Below are positions 35,364 through 43,923 of a stretch of DNA of 64,000 nucleotides, piece by piece; the first letter of the stretch is position 1; each line of letters begins with the position of its first letter. A program made the translations under genes and the position numbers. This DNA comes from Verrucomicrobiota bacterium. Its GTDB lineage: Bacteria > Verrucomicrobiota > Verrucomicrobiia > Limisphaerales > UBA9464. The notes beneath the pieces were generated by a model that was not told where the DNA came from, ran no database searches, and saw only the letters and a program-made list of their open reading frames with translations. The stretch lies in the NCBI GenBank assembly GCA_947454705.1, contig CANGKZ010000027.1, forward strand, positions 1 to 64,000, read 5' to 3'.

Positions 35364-35376
35364 TCCGGCCGACCTG

Positions 35377-37986
35377 CTACCGGGTGGATCGACGCGCGCT
35401 GTTGGGCGTCATCGTTCCCAAGCTGCTGTTGGTGTAGCTGCCCGATCCCGTGGTCTGCAGCGCGAGGGCCTTGATCATGTAGCTGCTTTCCCCGCGCGAG
35501 GTGACGTCCTTCCACCGGGTGCTGCCGGCCGGAACTTCGGCGACCGCCACCCAGTCGAGCTTCTCGTCCTTGTTGCCGGCATCGCGTCGATAGATCCGGA
35601 AGCCATCACGCGCCGCAGGTTGTGCGGGCCAGGTCAGTGTGAGTTCGCCGCCCTTGGCGGAAATCGAGAGCGAGCCCACCGGCGGGAGCGGATGCTCGCG
35701 AAGAAACGGATCGCCCAGAATTGCCGTGGTCCGGCTCGAGGTCCCGCGGTTGGCCGCAAAGGTGTCCTGCAACACCACAGCGTACGGGGCGCCCAGATGA
35801 AAGCGATCCGTCCGCCACACCGTGCCCTGCCAGACGTTGAGCCAGGTGGCGGTCAGGACCGAATCCGGTGCCGCCAGGAAGGTGCGCATGAGGTCGTCCT
35901 TCCAATGAAACCACTCTCCGAAATACGACCCGAAATAAGTGGTGAACATCGCCTGCGGCCACGCGCCCTGCCCTCCCTGGGCAGCGGTTTTCGACGAATG
36001 GAAATTGCGTCCACCGAGGCCGATGGAATCGAACCCGCCGAAGTCGCCGTGAACGCCCCAAAGCGTCGGCTTCGGAGCTTGGAACACATCTTCGAGAAAT
36101 TGATCGGACTCGAGTTCACTCGTTCCCCAGAGACGTGACTGCAATCGTTGAACCGATGGAATGAGTTGGAAGAACCGGGCGTCGGTGGTGGTCCAGGCGC
36201 GGAACCGATCCTCGGCGGGAAGCTGCCCGCGACGCCACCGGGCGACTTTCTCAAAGTACTTCCGCAACAGGCGCACCTCGGTGGCCTCGAGCGAGGCCCC
36301 GTTGGCGAGGGCTTCCATGTAGCTGAAATCAATCCGCCCCACGCCCACTTCCAAGCGACCCGGTGAGCCATCCGGTTCCGCCGGCAGGTAGTCCTGATCC
36401 AGTCGGCCATCTCCCGCGATGTTCCGGTTGATGACATTCGGGGCATCGCGCGTGGTGCGGTCGGTGTAGAGACCGGTCATGTCGCCGTACCAACTGTCCG
36501 CGGGAAATGCCCCGACATGTTCGGCGTGTCCGTCCACGTTGTTCTCGAATCCCGAGTACGGAATCGGCACGTGCCCGATCAGGTACACCACCTGTGCCAT
36601 GCCCGGGTCCTGCTGATACTGGGACTTGATGAAGGCCTTGATCCGCTGGGTTCGGATCGCGTTCAACGGGATCGAGCGGTTGATGTAGTCCGCAGCGTTG
36701 GGGAACGGATACGAGAGGTCGGCGTGCCGCGGCACGTTCGTGCTCACCACCGTCCAGCCGTCCGCCCGCAAGTCGCGCCGAAAATCCGCCAGCTCCCGGG
36801 CGAGCGGACCCGCGACGGTTTCATCCACCACCAGGATTGCGCGTCCCCGGGAATCCACCACGGCACCGCGTCGTGCGGCAACCAACGTGGGGACAGCCGA
36901 GGCCGCCACAGCGGGATTCCGGCCAATGCGGTACTCGTAGTACACGCCCGGAACCGCGCTGGTGTCGGTCCAGGTACGCTCCTGAACGTCGTCCACCACC
37001 TGCGTCCAGGTAGTCGATCCCAGTTCGCGGCGGCTGATCCCGTACAGCGTGGCATTGGTTCGGGAGTCCCCTTCCCACCCGCGTTCCCAGGTGAGTTGGA
37101 TTCCTTCGGGAGTTTCCTTCGATCCCAGCCAGTGAACGCGACGCGTCCCCGGATCCCGCAGGCGGGCAAAATGACTGTCTGAAAATGGCTTGGAATCAGT
37201 CGCCCCGCTGAAGGTTTCCAGATCCCGGATCTGTCCCTGCGCCGGATACGTTCCGCCCGCGCCCGAACCAATCGAAACCCCGCGCTCGCGAATCGCTGTC
37301 GACGGGATCGCCTGAACTCCCGTGTTGGAATATCCGGCGAAGGTTTCGCCAATCTGCACCCAGGCCCGCGACGGCGTGTACGACACGGCGATCTCCCACG
37401 CCACGAGCACGTCGGTCCCGATGGGATACGCGGGGAAATCGGCCACCACATTGGTCACCACCGATCCGTCGGTCGCGGGCGATTGAAACACCACCTTGCG
37501 TCCTGAAGGATCCACGGACACGGCCCAACCACCGCATTCCACCAACCGACACCAGTCGCCGGGTCGATCCTCCCGATCCCCGTGGTACCAATCGGGAGAG
37601 TAAGTGAAACGGATCGTGCCGTTGGAAAAGTTGAAGTTGGTCCGGGAACGACCATTGGAAGTCCAAACCGTCGGGTAGCGAAGCTCGGCGGAACGACCGG
37701 CTTTGGCGGAAAAAGTGACAGAATGTCCCTGACGCGTTCGCGCACGCGGGGCGGATTTCACCGTCGGCGGGCAGCCCGCGTCATTGGTGAGCGAGTCGGT
37801 TTGAAAGTTCCACCCGGCAAGACGCTCGGGCTTGAAGGTGGACCGATCCACCGGATCCACAGCCTGTGCCTGGCCCTCGATGGCGACCCCCAAAAGCACC
37901 AGAAGCCACACCATGACGCGAGCTTCACCCACGGCCCGGGTCAGCCGGCCTTGAGCCACTTCCCACCGACGAATCAATGCATTCAT
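35377..37986 (-). CDS. Large secreted protein with gingipain (C25)-like region lacking the catalytic Cys
   Basis: The 869-residue protein starts at ATG 37986 and has a signal peptide (VMVWLLVLLGVAIEGQAQA). Residues about 50-290 form a LamG-like beta domain, then comes a fibronectin-like part (IQLTWERGWEGDSRTNATLY). A region at about 385-710 resembles peptidase family C25: AILVVDETVAGPLARELADF, IKAFIKSQYQQDPGMAQVVYLIGHVPIPYSG, FPADSWYGDMTG, WGVHGDFGGFDSIG. Where gingipains carry the active-site Cys the sequence reads MFTTYFGSYFGEWFHW, with no Cys, so it is probably not an active peptidase of that type. A fibronectin-like C-terminal part follows (SLSISAKGGELTLTW). Single gene; function unknown, surface or secreted. 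Confidence 0.7.
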   Translation of the reverse strand: MNALIRRWEVAQGRLTRAVGEARVMVWLLVLLGVAIEGQAQAVDPVDRSTFKPERLAGWNFQTDSLTNDAGCPPTVKSAPRARTRQGHSVTFSAKAGRSAELRYPTVWTSNGRSRTNFNFSNGTIRFTYSPDWYHGDREDRPGDWCRLVECGGWAVSVDPSGRKVVFQSPATDGSVVTNVVADFPAYPIGTDVLVAWEIAVSYTPSRAWVQIGETFAGYSNTGVQAIPSTAIRERGVSIGSGAGGTYPAQGQIRDLETFSGATDSKPFSDSHFARLRDPGTRRVHWLGSKETPEGIQLTWERGWEGDSRTNATLYGISRRELGSTTWTQVVDDVQERTWTDTSAVPGVYYEYRIGRNPAVAASAVPTLVAARRGAVVDSRGRAILVVDETVAGPLARELADFRRDLRADGWTVVSTNVPRHADLSYPFPNAADYINRSIPLNAIRTQRIKAFIKSQYQQDPGMAQVVYLIGHVPIPYSGFENNVDGHAEHVGAFPADSWYGDMTGLYTDRTTRDAPNVINRNIAGDGRLDQDYLPAEPDGSPGRLEVGVGRIDFSYMEALANGASLEATEVRLLRKYFEKVARWRRGQLPAEDRFRAWTTTDARFFQLIPSVQRLQSRLWGTSELESDQFLEDVFQAPKPTLWGVHGDFGGFDSIGLGGRNFHSSKTAAQGGQGAWPQAMFTTYFGSYFGEWFHWKDDLMRTFLAAPDSVLTATWLNVWQGTVWRTDRFHLGAPYAVVLQDTFAANRGTSSRTTAILGDPFLREHPLPPVGSLSISAKGGELTLTWPAQPAARDGFRIYRRDAGNKDEKLDWVAVAEVPAGSTRWKDVTSRGESSYMIKALALQTTGSGSYTNSSLGTMTPNSARRSTR

Positions 37987-38107
37987 GCCGACAAGCCTCC
38001 GATTCCATCAAGTCCCGCGAAACCAACCGCCCCCGGGTGGTACCAAATCTGGAAATCGTCTGCGCGCAACCCCGCACTGCGGAAATCGCTTCGGCAAACG
38101 GGTCACT

Positions 38108-39166
38108 TCAATCGCGAAGCAGATCCCGCTGCCACGGCAGCAGCTGGCCCCATTCATCGCTGTCCTTGCGGGCGAGCGAAAAGAGGGTGCCACGGGCGGC
38201 GATGATGGTGGGATCGATCGCCAATTCCTTCGCCCGCTTGTCGCGGCGCTCCTTGAGCACGTCGGCATCGTCGAGCTCCTGACGGGTCATGCGACGCGAC
38301 CGCACGCGGATGTGGCGGGGACGTTCGTTCTCGGGAACCGCGAGGCCGCGCTCCACGGCATCCAGCACGCCCTCGCGGCGGGTCGGAGTGAGGAAGTGCG
38401 GAAGCTTCACGGCACGGATTCCGCCAGCAGCCGCCGCGGTGGCGATGGCGCTGAGGGTCTCGTGCTTGAGGATGAAAAACGGAGGACGCCCGGTGCGAAG
38501 CGCATCCTTCTCGCGCCAGTGCCAGAGCTCGCGCAACACGGCCAGGCCGGTTTCGTCAAGCAGGTCATGTCCCTTGGTGCGCCAGACCGTCTGAGGATCG
38601 GCGGGTTCGTGACGCGACCCTTCCTCGATCAACTTGGCGCAGGTCTGCTGATGCCATTCGAGCCGTCCGAGTTCCTTCAATCGCGCGGTCAGTTTTTCAC
38701 GCAGTTCGAAGAGGTACCGGACATCGTTCAACGCGTACTCGATCATCCGCGGCGTGAGCGGACGCTTGCCCCAATCGGCCTTCTGCGCGCCCTTTTCGAG
38801 GGTGAGCCCGAGGTACTTGGTCAGCACGTCGTTCAGGCCGAATTTTTCGTCCCCCACCAGGCGGGCGGCCCACATGGTGTCGAAGATCGCGGTGGGACGG
38901 AAATTGTGGCCCTTCGACAACAGGTGCAGGTCGTAGTCGGCGGCGTGGAAGATGAGCTCGTGGCGGTCGAACGCCTCCCAGACGGGTTCCAGATGGACGT
39001 CAGCCAGCGGATCCACGAGGTACGCGCCATCGGGGATCGCGATCTGGAGCAGGCAGAGCTTCTCCGGGTACGCGTGGAGGCTGTCGGCTTCGGTATCGAC
39101 CGAAACCCAGGGAGCCCCCTGGATACGCGCCGAAAGCTCGGCCAGATCAGCAGCAGTTTGAATCAC
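38108..39166 (-). CDS. rnd: Ribonuclease D with HRDC domain
   Basis: From GTG 39166 the protein has 352 residues ([17 protein letters not shown]); a TTG at 39211 would add 15 residues. The DEDDy exonuclease motifs are in order: [12 protein letters not shown] (motif I, Asp and Glu), [12 protein letters not shown] (motif II) and [11 protein letters not shown] (motif III with Tyr and Asp). An HRDC-type helical region follows ([21 protein letters not shown]) with a basic C-terminal part. RNase D trims the 3' ends of tRNA precursors and other small RNAs. The gene stands alone on the minus strand, divergent from the TIM-barrel isomerase gene. Confidence 0.92.
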   Translation of the reverse strand: MIQTAADLAELSARIQGAPWVSVDTEADSLHAYPEKLCLLQIAIPDGAYLVDPLADVHLEPVWEAFDRHELIFHAADYDLHLLSKGHNFRPTAIFDTMWAARLVGDEKFGLNDVLTKYLGLTLEKGAQKADWGKRPLTPRMIEYALNDVRYLFELREKLTARLKELGRLEWHQQTCAKLIEEGSRHEPADPQTVWRTKGHDLLDETGLAVLRELWHWREKDALRTGRPPFFILKHETLSAIATAAAAGGIRAVKLPHFLTPTRREGVLDAVERGLAVPENERPRHIRVRSRRMTRQELDDADVLKERRDKRAKELAIDPTIIAARGTLFSLARKDSDEWGQLLPWQRDLLRD

Positions 39167-39311
39167 TGCGGAGGAGTCTCCCAAAAACCCGCGCGCGAGC
39201 CAAGACGTCAAATCGCTCTCCGTGCAAGGCCATCAAATCCGCGCTTCCGCGGCAAAACGCTTGCCCGACGCGCCGCTTTCCGGCAGTTACACAGCGCATC
39301 TCCTTTTCATC

Positions 39312-40361
39312 ATGAGCACTCCCGCCGCCAACAATTTCCCCAAGCTTCACAACGCCATGTGGCCCGGCCTCGTCGGCAAGGGAAGCCCTGGGGCTGAACC
39401 CTTCATCGACCTCGACACCATGCTCGATCTCACCGCCAAGGCGGAGGTCAACGGCGTGAAGTTCGACGGCGTGGATTTGTTCCTCTACGACCCGCACATC
39501 TCGATCGACATCTCCGACTCCGACCTCAAGCGGCTCGCCGACAAGATCCGCGGCAAGGGCTTCGATGTGGGCTCCGTGGTCGCTCCGGTCTGGTTCGATG
39601 GCTCGGCCATGGGCAATGAAACCCAGCGCAAGAATTGGGTCACCGCCGTCACCAAGGCCTGCCGCATTGCCTCCAAGCTCCGCGAACTCGGCGTGCGTCC
39701 GTACGGCGTGGTGCGCATCGACTCCGCGGCCTCGGTCACCGACTGGGACAAGGATCCGAAGGGCAACACCAAGCTCATCGCACAAACCTTCCGCGAAGGC
39801 GGCAAGGTCGCCCGCGACCACGGCGAACGCCTCGCGGCCGAAGGCGAAATCTGCTGGGGCGGCATGCAGTCCTGGAAGTACATGATCCAGACCCTCGAAG
39901 CCGTCGGCATGCCGAAGCACGTCGGATTCCAGGCCGACATGGCCCACACCCTTCTCTACACCCTCGGCTACAACGCCCCGGCCGCACACCGGATCGTTCC
40001 CGCCAAGTTCCACTGGGAACCCGAAGTGTTCCACAAGGCCATGAAGAAGATGACCGCGGCGCTGCGCCCTTGGACCATCGACTTCCACGTGGCCCAGAAC
40101 GACGCCACGGTGAAGGGCTCCGGCGACCACGAAAAGACCGGCAAGCACTGCCCCGTCACCGACCCGAACGGCAAGCTCAACGTCGCCCGCGACGCCGGCT
40201 ACTGGCTGCGCGACGATGCCGGCAAGGTCACCAAGAAGACCCGCCACATCTGCTGGGACGGCTGCATGTTCCCCAACGAAATGCTCAAGAAGCAGGAGAC
40301 CTGGAACAACATCCTCGCCTCCATGATCCAGGTCCGCGAGAACCACGGCTGGCGCGCCTGA
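39312..40361 (+). CDS. Sugar phosphate isomerase/epimerase-like TIM-barrel protein
   Basis: The 349-residue protein starts at ATG 39312 ([20 protein letters not shown]). The sequence shows the xylose isomerase-like TIM-barrel pattern: [65 protein letters not shown] and [13 protein letters not shown], with Glu, Asp and His residues at strand ends that would bind a divalent metal. There is no Tat or signal sequence. Codon use is very even and the gene ends in a strong terminator, as expected for a well-expressed gene. Members act on ketoses, inositols or related sugars; the substrate here is not known. Confidence 0.85.
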   Translation: MSTPAANNFPKLHNAMWPGLVGKGSPGAEPFIDLDTMLDLTAKAEVNGVKFDGVDLFLYDPHISIDISDSDLKRLADKIRGKGFDVGSVVAPVWFDGSAMGNETQRKNWVTAVTKACRIASKLRELGVRPYGVVRIDSAASVTDWDKDPKGNTKLIAQTFREGGKVARDHGERLAAEGEICWGGMQSWKYMIQTLEAVGMPKHVGFQADMAHTLLYTLGYNAPAAHRIVPAKFHWEPEVFHKAMKKMTAALRPWTIDFHVAQNDATVKGSGDHEKTGKHCPVTDPNGKLNVARDAGYWLRDDAGKVTKKTRHICWDGCMFPNEMLKKQETWNNILASMIQVRENHGWRA

Positions 40362-40410
40362 GCAGAACGGCATTCGCCTCCTCCATTTCACTCTCACACG
40401 CAGGAACCCA

Positions 40411-40447
40411 GGCCGGGGAACTCACTTCCCCGGCCCTTTTGTTTTTT
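40411..40447 (+). terminator. Strong intrinsic terminator
   Basis: Perfect 10-bp arms ggccggggaa (40411-40420) and ttccccggcc (40426-40435) enclose a five-base loop and are followed by cttttgtttttt to 40447. It ends the TIM-barrel isomerase transcript. Confidence 0.93.
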
Positions 40448-40516
40448 GAACTGCGCATTCCCGCGTTCCAAATTCCCATTCGCACGATTTCCAATTCGCA
40501 GTAGGTTCCGCCCGAC

Positions 40517-41332
40517 ATGTCCGTGTCCCCGTACGTGAATCCAGCCGTTCAAGCCTTCGTGGAACTCGTCCTCTCCCGCGCCACTGCGGGACTCGAGTAC
40601 ATCGAGGTTCGAATCGTGTCGCTCGGCGGCTCCCGCTTCGAACTGCGCCATCGCCACGATGCCTCGGCGGACTCCACCACACTGGAAACTCACGACCTCG
40701 CCGGACTCCGCCGCCTCGCCCGAACCAACGCCGCAGGCGCCTTCCGTCCGAACAAGGCCGCCCCCGGTCTTCGCCGGGGATGGATCTTCACCGCGACCTC
40801 GGTATCAGAATTGGAACGCGCCCTGGACCACCTCTACCCGGGCACCCTGCCCGACTGGTTTGCCGGACGCTCCGCCACCCCGCCGGTGACGCCATTCAAG
40901 GAATTCACGGCACGGCAGACCGGGCTGTACCGCATCACCCAGATTCTTCCCCCCGCCCTGGCCGCACGCACCGCGACCGCCTGCTGCACGGAGCGGTTCT
41001 GCCTGCGTCAGCGCCTCTGGACCACCGAAGGCCTGGCGCCTGATTCCGTGGAGGCCAAGTCGGTGGTTCCGTGCCTTGAGCCTTGTTCGCTGATGCTCGA
41101 TCTCGCACGTCGTGCGATGAAACTGGAGCAGGAGGAAAAAGTGTCGCTCGCAGTGGCGCACGGCGATCTTCCCGTGCTTGCCGCCGCATTGGAACGTGCC
41201 CTGGCCAATCCCGACGCCGGGGTCCGCGAAGGCAACACGATGGATGCCGGGAATCCGCGTCGGATGCAGTTGCTGTTGGAAGCCATTCGCCCGCTGCTTC
41301 CGTCCAAGGAACCCGCCGGCGCCACCGAATAG
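40517..41332 (+). CDS. DR2241-type 4Fe-4S protein without a CbiX domain
   Basis: The 271-residue protein starts at ATG 40517. RFELRHRHDA in the first 50 residues and NKAAPGLRRGWIFTATSVSELERALDHLYPG and FTARQTGLYRITQIL later follow the pattern of the DR2241 stabilising domain. The cysteine set (TACCTERFCLRQRLW, then VPCLEPCSLML) matches the 4Fe-4S-binding part of that family. In Deinococcus DR2241 these parts sit behind a CbiX sirohydrochlorin chelatase-like domain, which is lacking here. A role in tetrapyrrole or Fe-S chemistry is therefore possible but not shown. The C-terminus has helices (AVAHGDLPVLAAALERAL). It is isolated between a terminator and convergent genes. Confidence 0.72.
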   Translation: MSVSPYVNPAVQAFVELVLSRATAGLEYIEVRIVSLGGSRFELRHRHDASADSTTLETHDLAGLRRLARTNAAGAFRPNKAAPGLRRGWIFTATSVSELERALDHLYPGTLPDWFAGRSATPPVTPFKEFTARQTGLYRITQILPPALAARTATACCTERFCLRQRLWTTEGLAPDSVEAKSVVPCLEPCSLMLDLARRAMKLEQEEKVSLAVAHGDLPVLAAALERALANPDAGVREGNTMDAGNPRRMQLLLEAIRPLLPSKEPAGATE

Positions 41333-41359
41333 ACCGGCCTGAAGGCGCCGTTCAGCGCG

Positions 41360-41794
41360 TCAGGATCCGCGAACCACCGAGGCCGACTGCTTGGCCGCAG
41401 CTTCGGCGCGCTCCTTGAGTTTCTCGGTGTAGGTGATGATCGCCGCACCGATCAGGATGAACACGATCCCGGTCCATCGAAGACCCGAGACGTGCTCGCC
41501 CAGAAACCAGATCGCCGCGAGGGTTGAGAACACGAAGCTCAACGCGGTTAGGGGCCAGATGAAGCTCACGTCCGCGCGGGACATCAGGAACATCAGGCAA
41601 CCGAAGAAGCCCGCCTCGAGTGCGACGCCCAGCAGGATGTTCCGATTGGTCACGCCACGGCCGAATAGACGGAGCATTTCCGGGACGGTGACCGACGCGA
41701 GCTCCCCGATTTCCTTGAGGCCCTTGCTCAGCAGCACCACACCCACGGCCTCCATCAGCAGGCCAAACAACAGCACGGGAAGAAGACGGAACAT
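41360..41794 (-). CDS. Small DMT-type transporter (EamA half-size)
   Basis: The 144-residue protein starts at ATG 41794 and has four to five hydrophobic helices: LLPVLLFGLLMEAVGVVLLS, ILLGVALEAGFFGCLMFL, FIWPLTALSFVFSTLAAIWF and WTGIVFILIGAAIITY. FIWPLTALSFVFSTLAA, with the helical hairpin that follows, is the signature of single-domain drug/metabolite transporters (ArnE/ArnF-like). Such half-size proteins work as dimers and may move lipid-linked sugars. It follows hpnK with 11 bases between, the last gene of a long minus-strand run, so a role in handling a lipid or hopanoid derivative is plausible but inferred. Confidence 0.82.
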   Translation of the reverse strand: MFRLLPVLLFGLLMEAVGVVLLSKGLKEIGELASVTVPEMLRLFGRGVTNRNILLGVALEAGFFGCLMFLMSRADVSFIWPLTALSFVFSTLAAIWFLGEHVSGLRWTGIVFILIGAAIITYTEKLKERAEAAAKQSASVVRGS

Positions 41795-41805
41795 GGCAAC
41801 AACCC

Positions 41806-42645
41806 TCAGAGATCCTGGTAACGGATCAACTCAATGTTCCGTTGGCGGATGATTTCGCGAACCTTCGGACTGAGCAGCGCCTCGAGCTCGTGAGCGTGCT
41901 CGTCCTCGTCCGGGTGGAAATAGATTTCGAAGGTCCCCGGAAACAGGTTCTCCAGCAACCGCACCAGGTACTTCTCGTTCATCCGGCTGTTCTGCAACAG
42001 GCCGAAGGTGTAGTCGGCATGCTTGATCCCGCGCCGTTGAAACGCCGGCTGCGCGTCGAGGGCCAGACGATCAAAGATGAAATCGTGGCTGAGCCGGTAG
42101 AAGTAGTGGCCCCAGGCAATCCGCAGGTTCAACAGCAGCGGCTCGCGCGTCAGGCGCATCGCCTTGATGCCCCAGGTTTGGTAATGCCGTTTGATGTGGT
42201 TGAAGATCGTCGGATGCAGGTGGAAGTGGAGGTGTCCGTTGACGTGGTCCAGCTCCAGCCCCGCGGTCCGAAACTCACGGAATTGCGCATCGATCTCCTG
42301 CTTGAGGTAGGTGTCGAGATCGCCGTTGAAATAATACCGCATCCCGGCGCGGACCGGACTCTCGTCAAACTCGAAGCGCTGGTTGACCACGCCGATGATC
42401 TCGCTCGGCTTCAGCGTCGATTTGCCGTTCACCAGCGTGATGTGCAGACCGACCGCGAGGGTGGGATTCTGCTGCGCCAGCATCACCGCATTGTTCGCGG
42501 CGTCTCCGTTCACCATGAGGCTTGCCGAGCGCAGGATCCCCTCCTTGTGCGCGCGGACGATCGCGCGGTTCGCACCGTGCGAGATGCCAAAGTCATCGGC
42601 ATTGATGATCAGCCGAATGCGGGAATCGAAGGGCTGGTCATCCAT
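41806..42645 (-). CDS. hpnK: ChbG/YdjC-type deacetylase, HpnK-like
   Basis: The 279-residue protein starts at ATG 42645 and overlaps the end of hpnD by eight bases. It has the YdjC/ChbG fold with metal ligands: LIINADDFGISHGANRAI (Asp-Asp), VGLHITLVNGKS (His), LELDHVNGHLHFHLHP (His-x3-His). The family removes acetyl groups from chitooligosaccharides; members beside squalene/hopanoid genes are called HpnK and are thought to modify the hopanoid head group. The neighbour HpnD supports that label, although no SHC cyclase gene is in the window. FYHLSHDF-like motifs near the centre are typical of the subfamily. Confidence 0.85.
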   Translation of the reverse strand: MDDQPFDSRIRLIINADDFGISHGANRAIVRAHKEGILRSASLMVNGDAANNAVMLAQQNPTLAVGLHITLVNGKSTLKPSEIIGVVNQRFEFDESPVRAGMRYYFNGDLDTYLKQEIDAQFREFRTAGLELDHVNGHLHFHLHPTIFNHIKRHYQTWGIKAMRLTREPLLLNLRIAWGHYFYRLSHDFIFDRLALDAQPAFQRRGIKHADYTFGLLQNSRMNEKYLVRLLENLFPGTFEIYFHPDEDEHAHELEALLSPKVREIIRQRNIELIRYQDL

Positions 42646-43522
42646 AGCTCGCAAAAGGAATGCCGGTCTTCACCCGAAGCCAGGCGCGCAGGATCAGGCT
42701 GATTTTTTGGAAGCGACTCAATCGGATTGGGTCCTTGGTCAGCACGGCATACCCGTTTTCTTCAATCTTGCGCAAGAGTCGCCAGTAAACGGTTCCCATC
42801 AGTTCTGCCGCCACCATGGATCGACGATCCCCGGCCGGAAGGCAGTTCCGCGCCTTGATAAAGTAATCCCGCGCCCGCTTTCCGACTGCCGCAGCCAACC
42901 GCCGAAACCGGTCCGAATCCTTCAAGGCGAGGATTTCCTCGGGCGTCACCCCAAATTCCCGCAGCTCCGCTTCGGACACATACACACGCCCGCGGCCGGC
43001 GTCGTTGCCGATGTCGCGAAGAATGTTGGTCCACTGAAGCGCCTTACCCAATGCCTCCGCATACACCCGGCATTGCGGATCGGAATAGCCGAAAATCTCG
43101 ATGCTCAACAAGCCCACCACCGAGGCAACCCGGTAGCAGTAGCGATCCACCGACTCGGTGTCGGGATAGCGCGTCTGGTCCAGGTCCATTTCCACGCCGC
43201 GAATCAGTTCATCGAACAGGTCAAACGGAAGGCGATACTTGACGATAAACGGCTGAAGTTCCCGGTTTACCACGAACTGTGGCTGCCCGCCGTCACAGGC
43301 GCGCCGGACGTCCTCCCGCCACGCCGACAGACGCTCACGACGCTCCGCCTGCGGTACCGTCTCCTCGTCTGCGACGTCATCCACCTCACGGCAGAACGCA
43401 TACAGCGCCGTCATGGCGGTGCGTTTCTCCGGGGGAAGAACGACAAACGCGAGCGCAAGGTTGGAACCGCTGCGCTGCGTGATCTGTTCACTGGCCGCGG
43501 TGCTCTCGGCGGCGGTAGTCAC
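42638..43522 (-). CDS. hpnD: Presqualene diphosphate synthase-like (trans-isoprenyl head-to-head synthase)
   Basis: The 294-residue protein starts at GTG 43522, overlapping the end of the preceding gene (GTGA). Squalene/phytoene synthase motifs are complete: YAFCREVDDVADE (first Asp-rich motif), YPDTESVDRYCYRVASVVG, and QWTNILRDIGNDAGRGRVY (second Asp-rich motif). It should join two farnesyl diphosphates. HpnD converts FPP to presqualene diphosphate in the HpnC/D/E route; the adjacent HpnK makes this more likely than phytoene synthesis, but the two cannot be told apart by motif alone. HpnC and HpnE are not in the window. Confidence 0.88.
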   Translation of the reverse strand: MTTAAESTAASEQITQRSGSNLALAFVVLPPEKRTAMTALYAFCREVDDVADEETVPQAERRERLSAWREDVRRACDGGQPQFVVNRELQPFIVKYRLPFDLFDELIRGVEMDLDQTRYPDTESVDRYCYRVASVVGLLSIEIFGYSDPQCRVYAEALGKALQWTNILRDIGNDAGRGRVYVSEAELREFGVTPEEILALKDSDRFRRLAAAVGKRARDYFIKARNCLPAGDRRSMVAAELMGTVYWRLLRKIEENGYAVLTKDPIRLSRFQKISLILRAWLRVKTGIPFASYG

Positions 43523-43905
43523 AGATGCGGAGGTTTCGAATCGCCTGCACCCAGGGGAGGAAGGCCCCCGGTGTCGGCCAGGGTCGGATTGCGATGCCGA
43601 CTGCGGCTCCGACGACGACGGCGGCGACGGGGCGATCCATCCCCATCCTCTTCGTCATCCTCATCCTTGTCTTTTTCCTCCCGAGCCTTGGGCTTGGAGG
43701 TCACAAGACGACCGCGCTCGCGACGACGCGGGGATTTGCGGATGAAAACGGCCCAAACGACCAGGGCCGCCACGATCAGAAAAATTGCGATCAGCACCGG
43801 CATCATCCCACCCAAGGCACTGCGGGCAGGGGTGTCGAGACTGGTGGGAATTTGAAGCTCGATCCCCCCAGCCGCCAGAATTGCAAACGCGCCAAACGAA
43901 AGCAT
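43519..43905 (-). CDS. Small membrane protein with charged tail
   Basis: The 128-residue protein starts at ATG 43905. A first hydrophobic stretch (LSFGAFAILAAGG) may be a signal or helix; a clear membrane helix follows (MMPVLIAIFLIVAALVVWAVF), then RKSPRRRERGR and an unusual cytoplasmic tail of alternating acid and base: KEEKDKDEDDEEDGDG, then a run of Arg (RRRRRRRSRSR). No family recognised. It lies between the NtrC-type regulator and hpnD with an 18-base gap and a four-base overlap, so it is probably translated with them. Low-complexity charge makes a scaffold or RNA/membrane contact role possible. Confidence 0.65.
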   Translation of the reverse strand: MLSFGAFAILAAGGIELQIPTSLDTPARSALGGMMPVLIAIFLIVAALVVWAVFIRKSPRRRERGRLVTSKPKAREEKDKDEDDEEDGDGSPRRRRRRRSRSRHRNPTLADTGGLPPLGAGDSKPPHL

Positions 43906-43923
43906 GTCGGCGAAGCTTGCCGG

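Noticed and set aside
42383-43855. Open frame of 490 codons on the plus strand
   Set aside because: Antisense to hpnK and hpnD; the end of its translation is low-complexity Arg/Ser derived from the opposite strand's charged tail.
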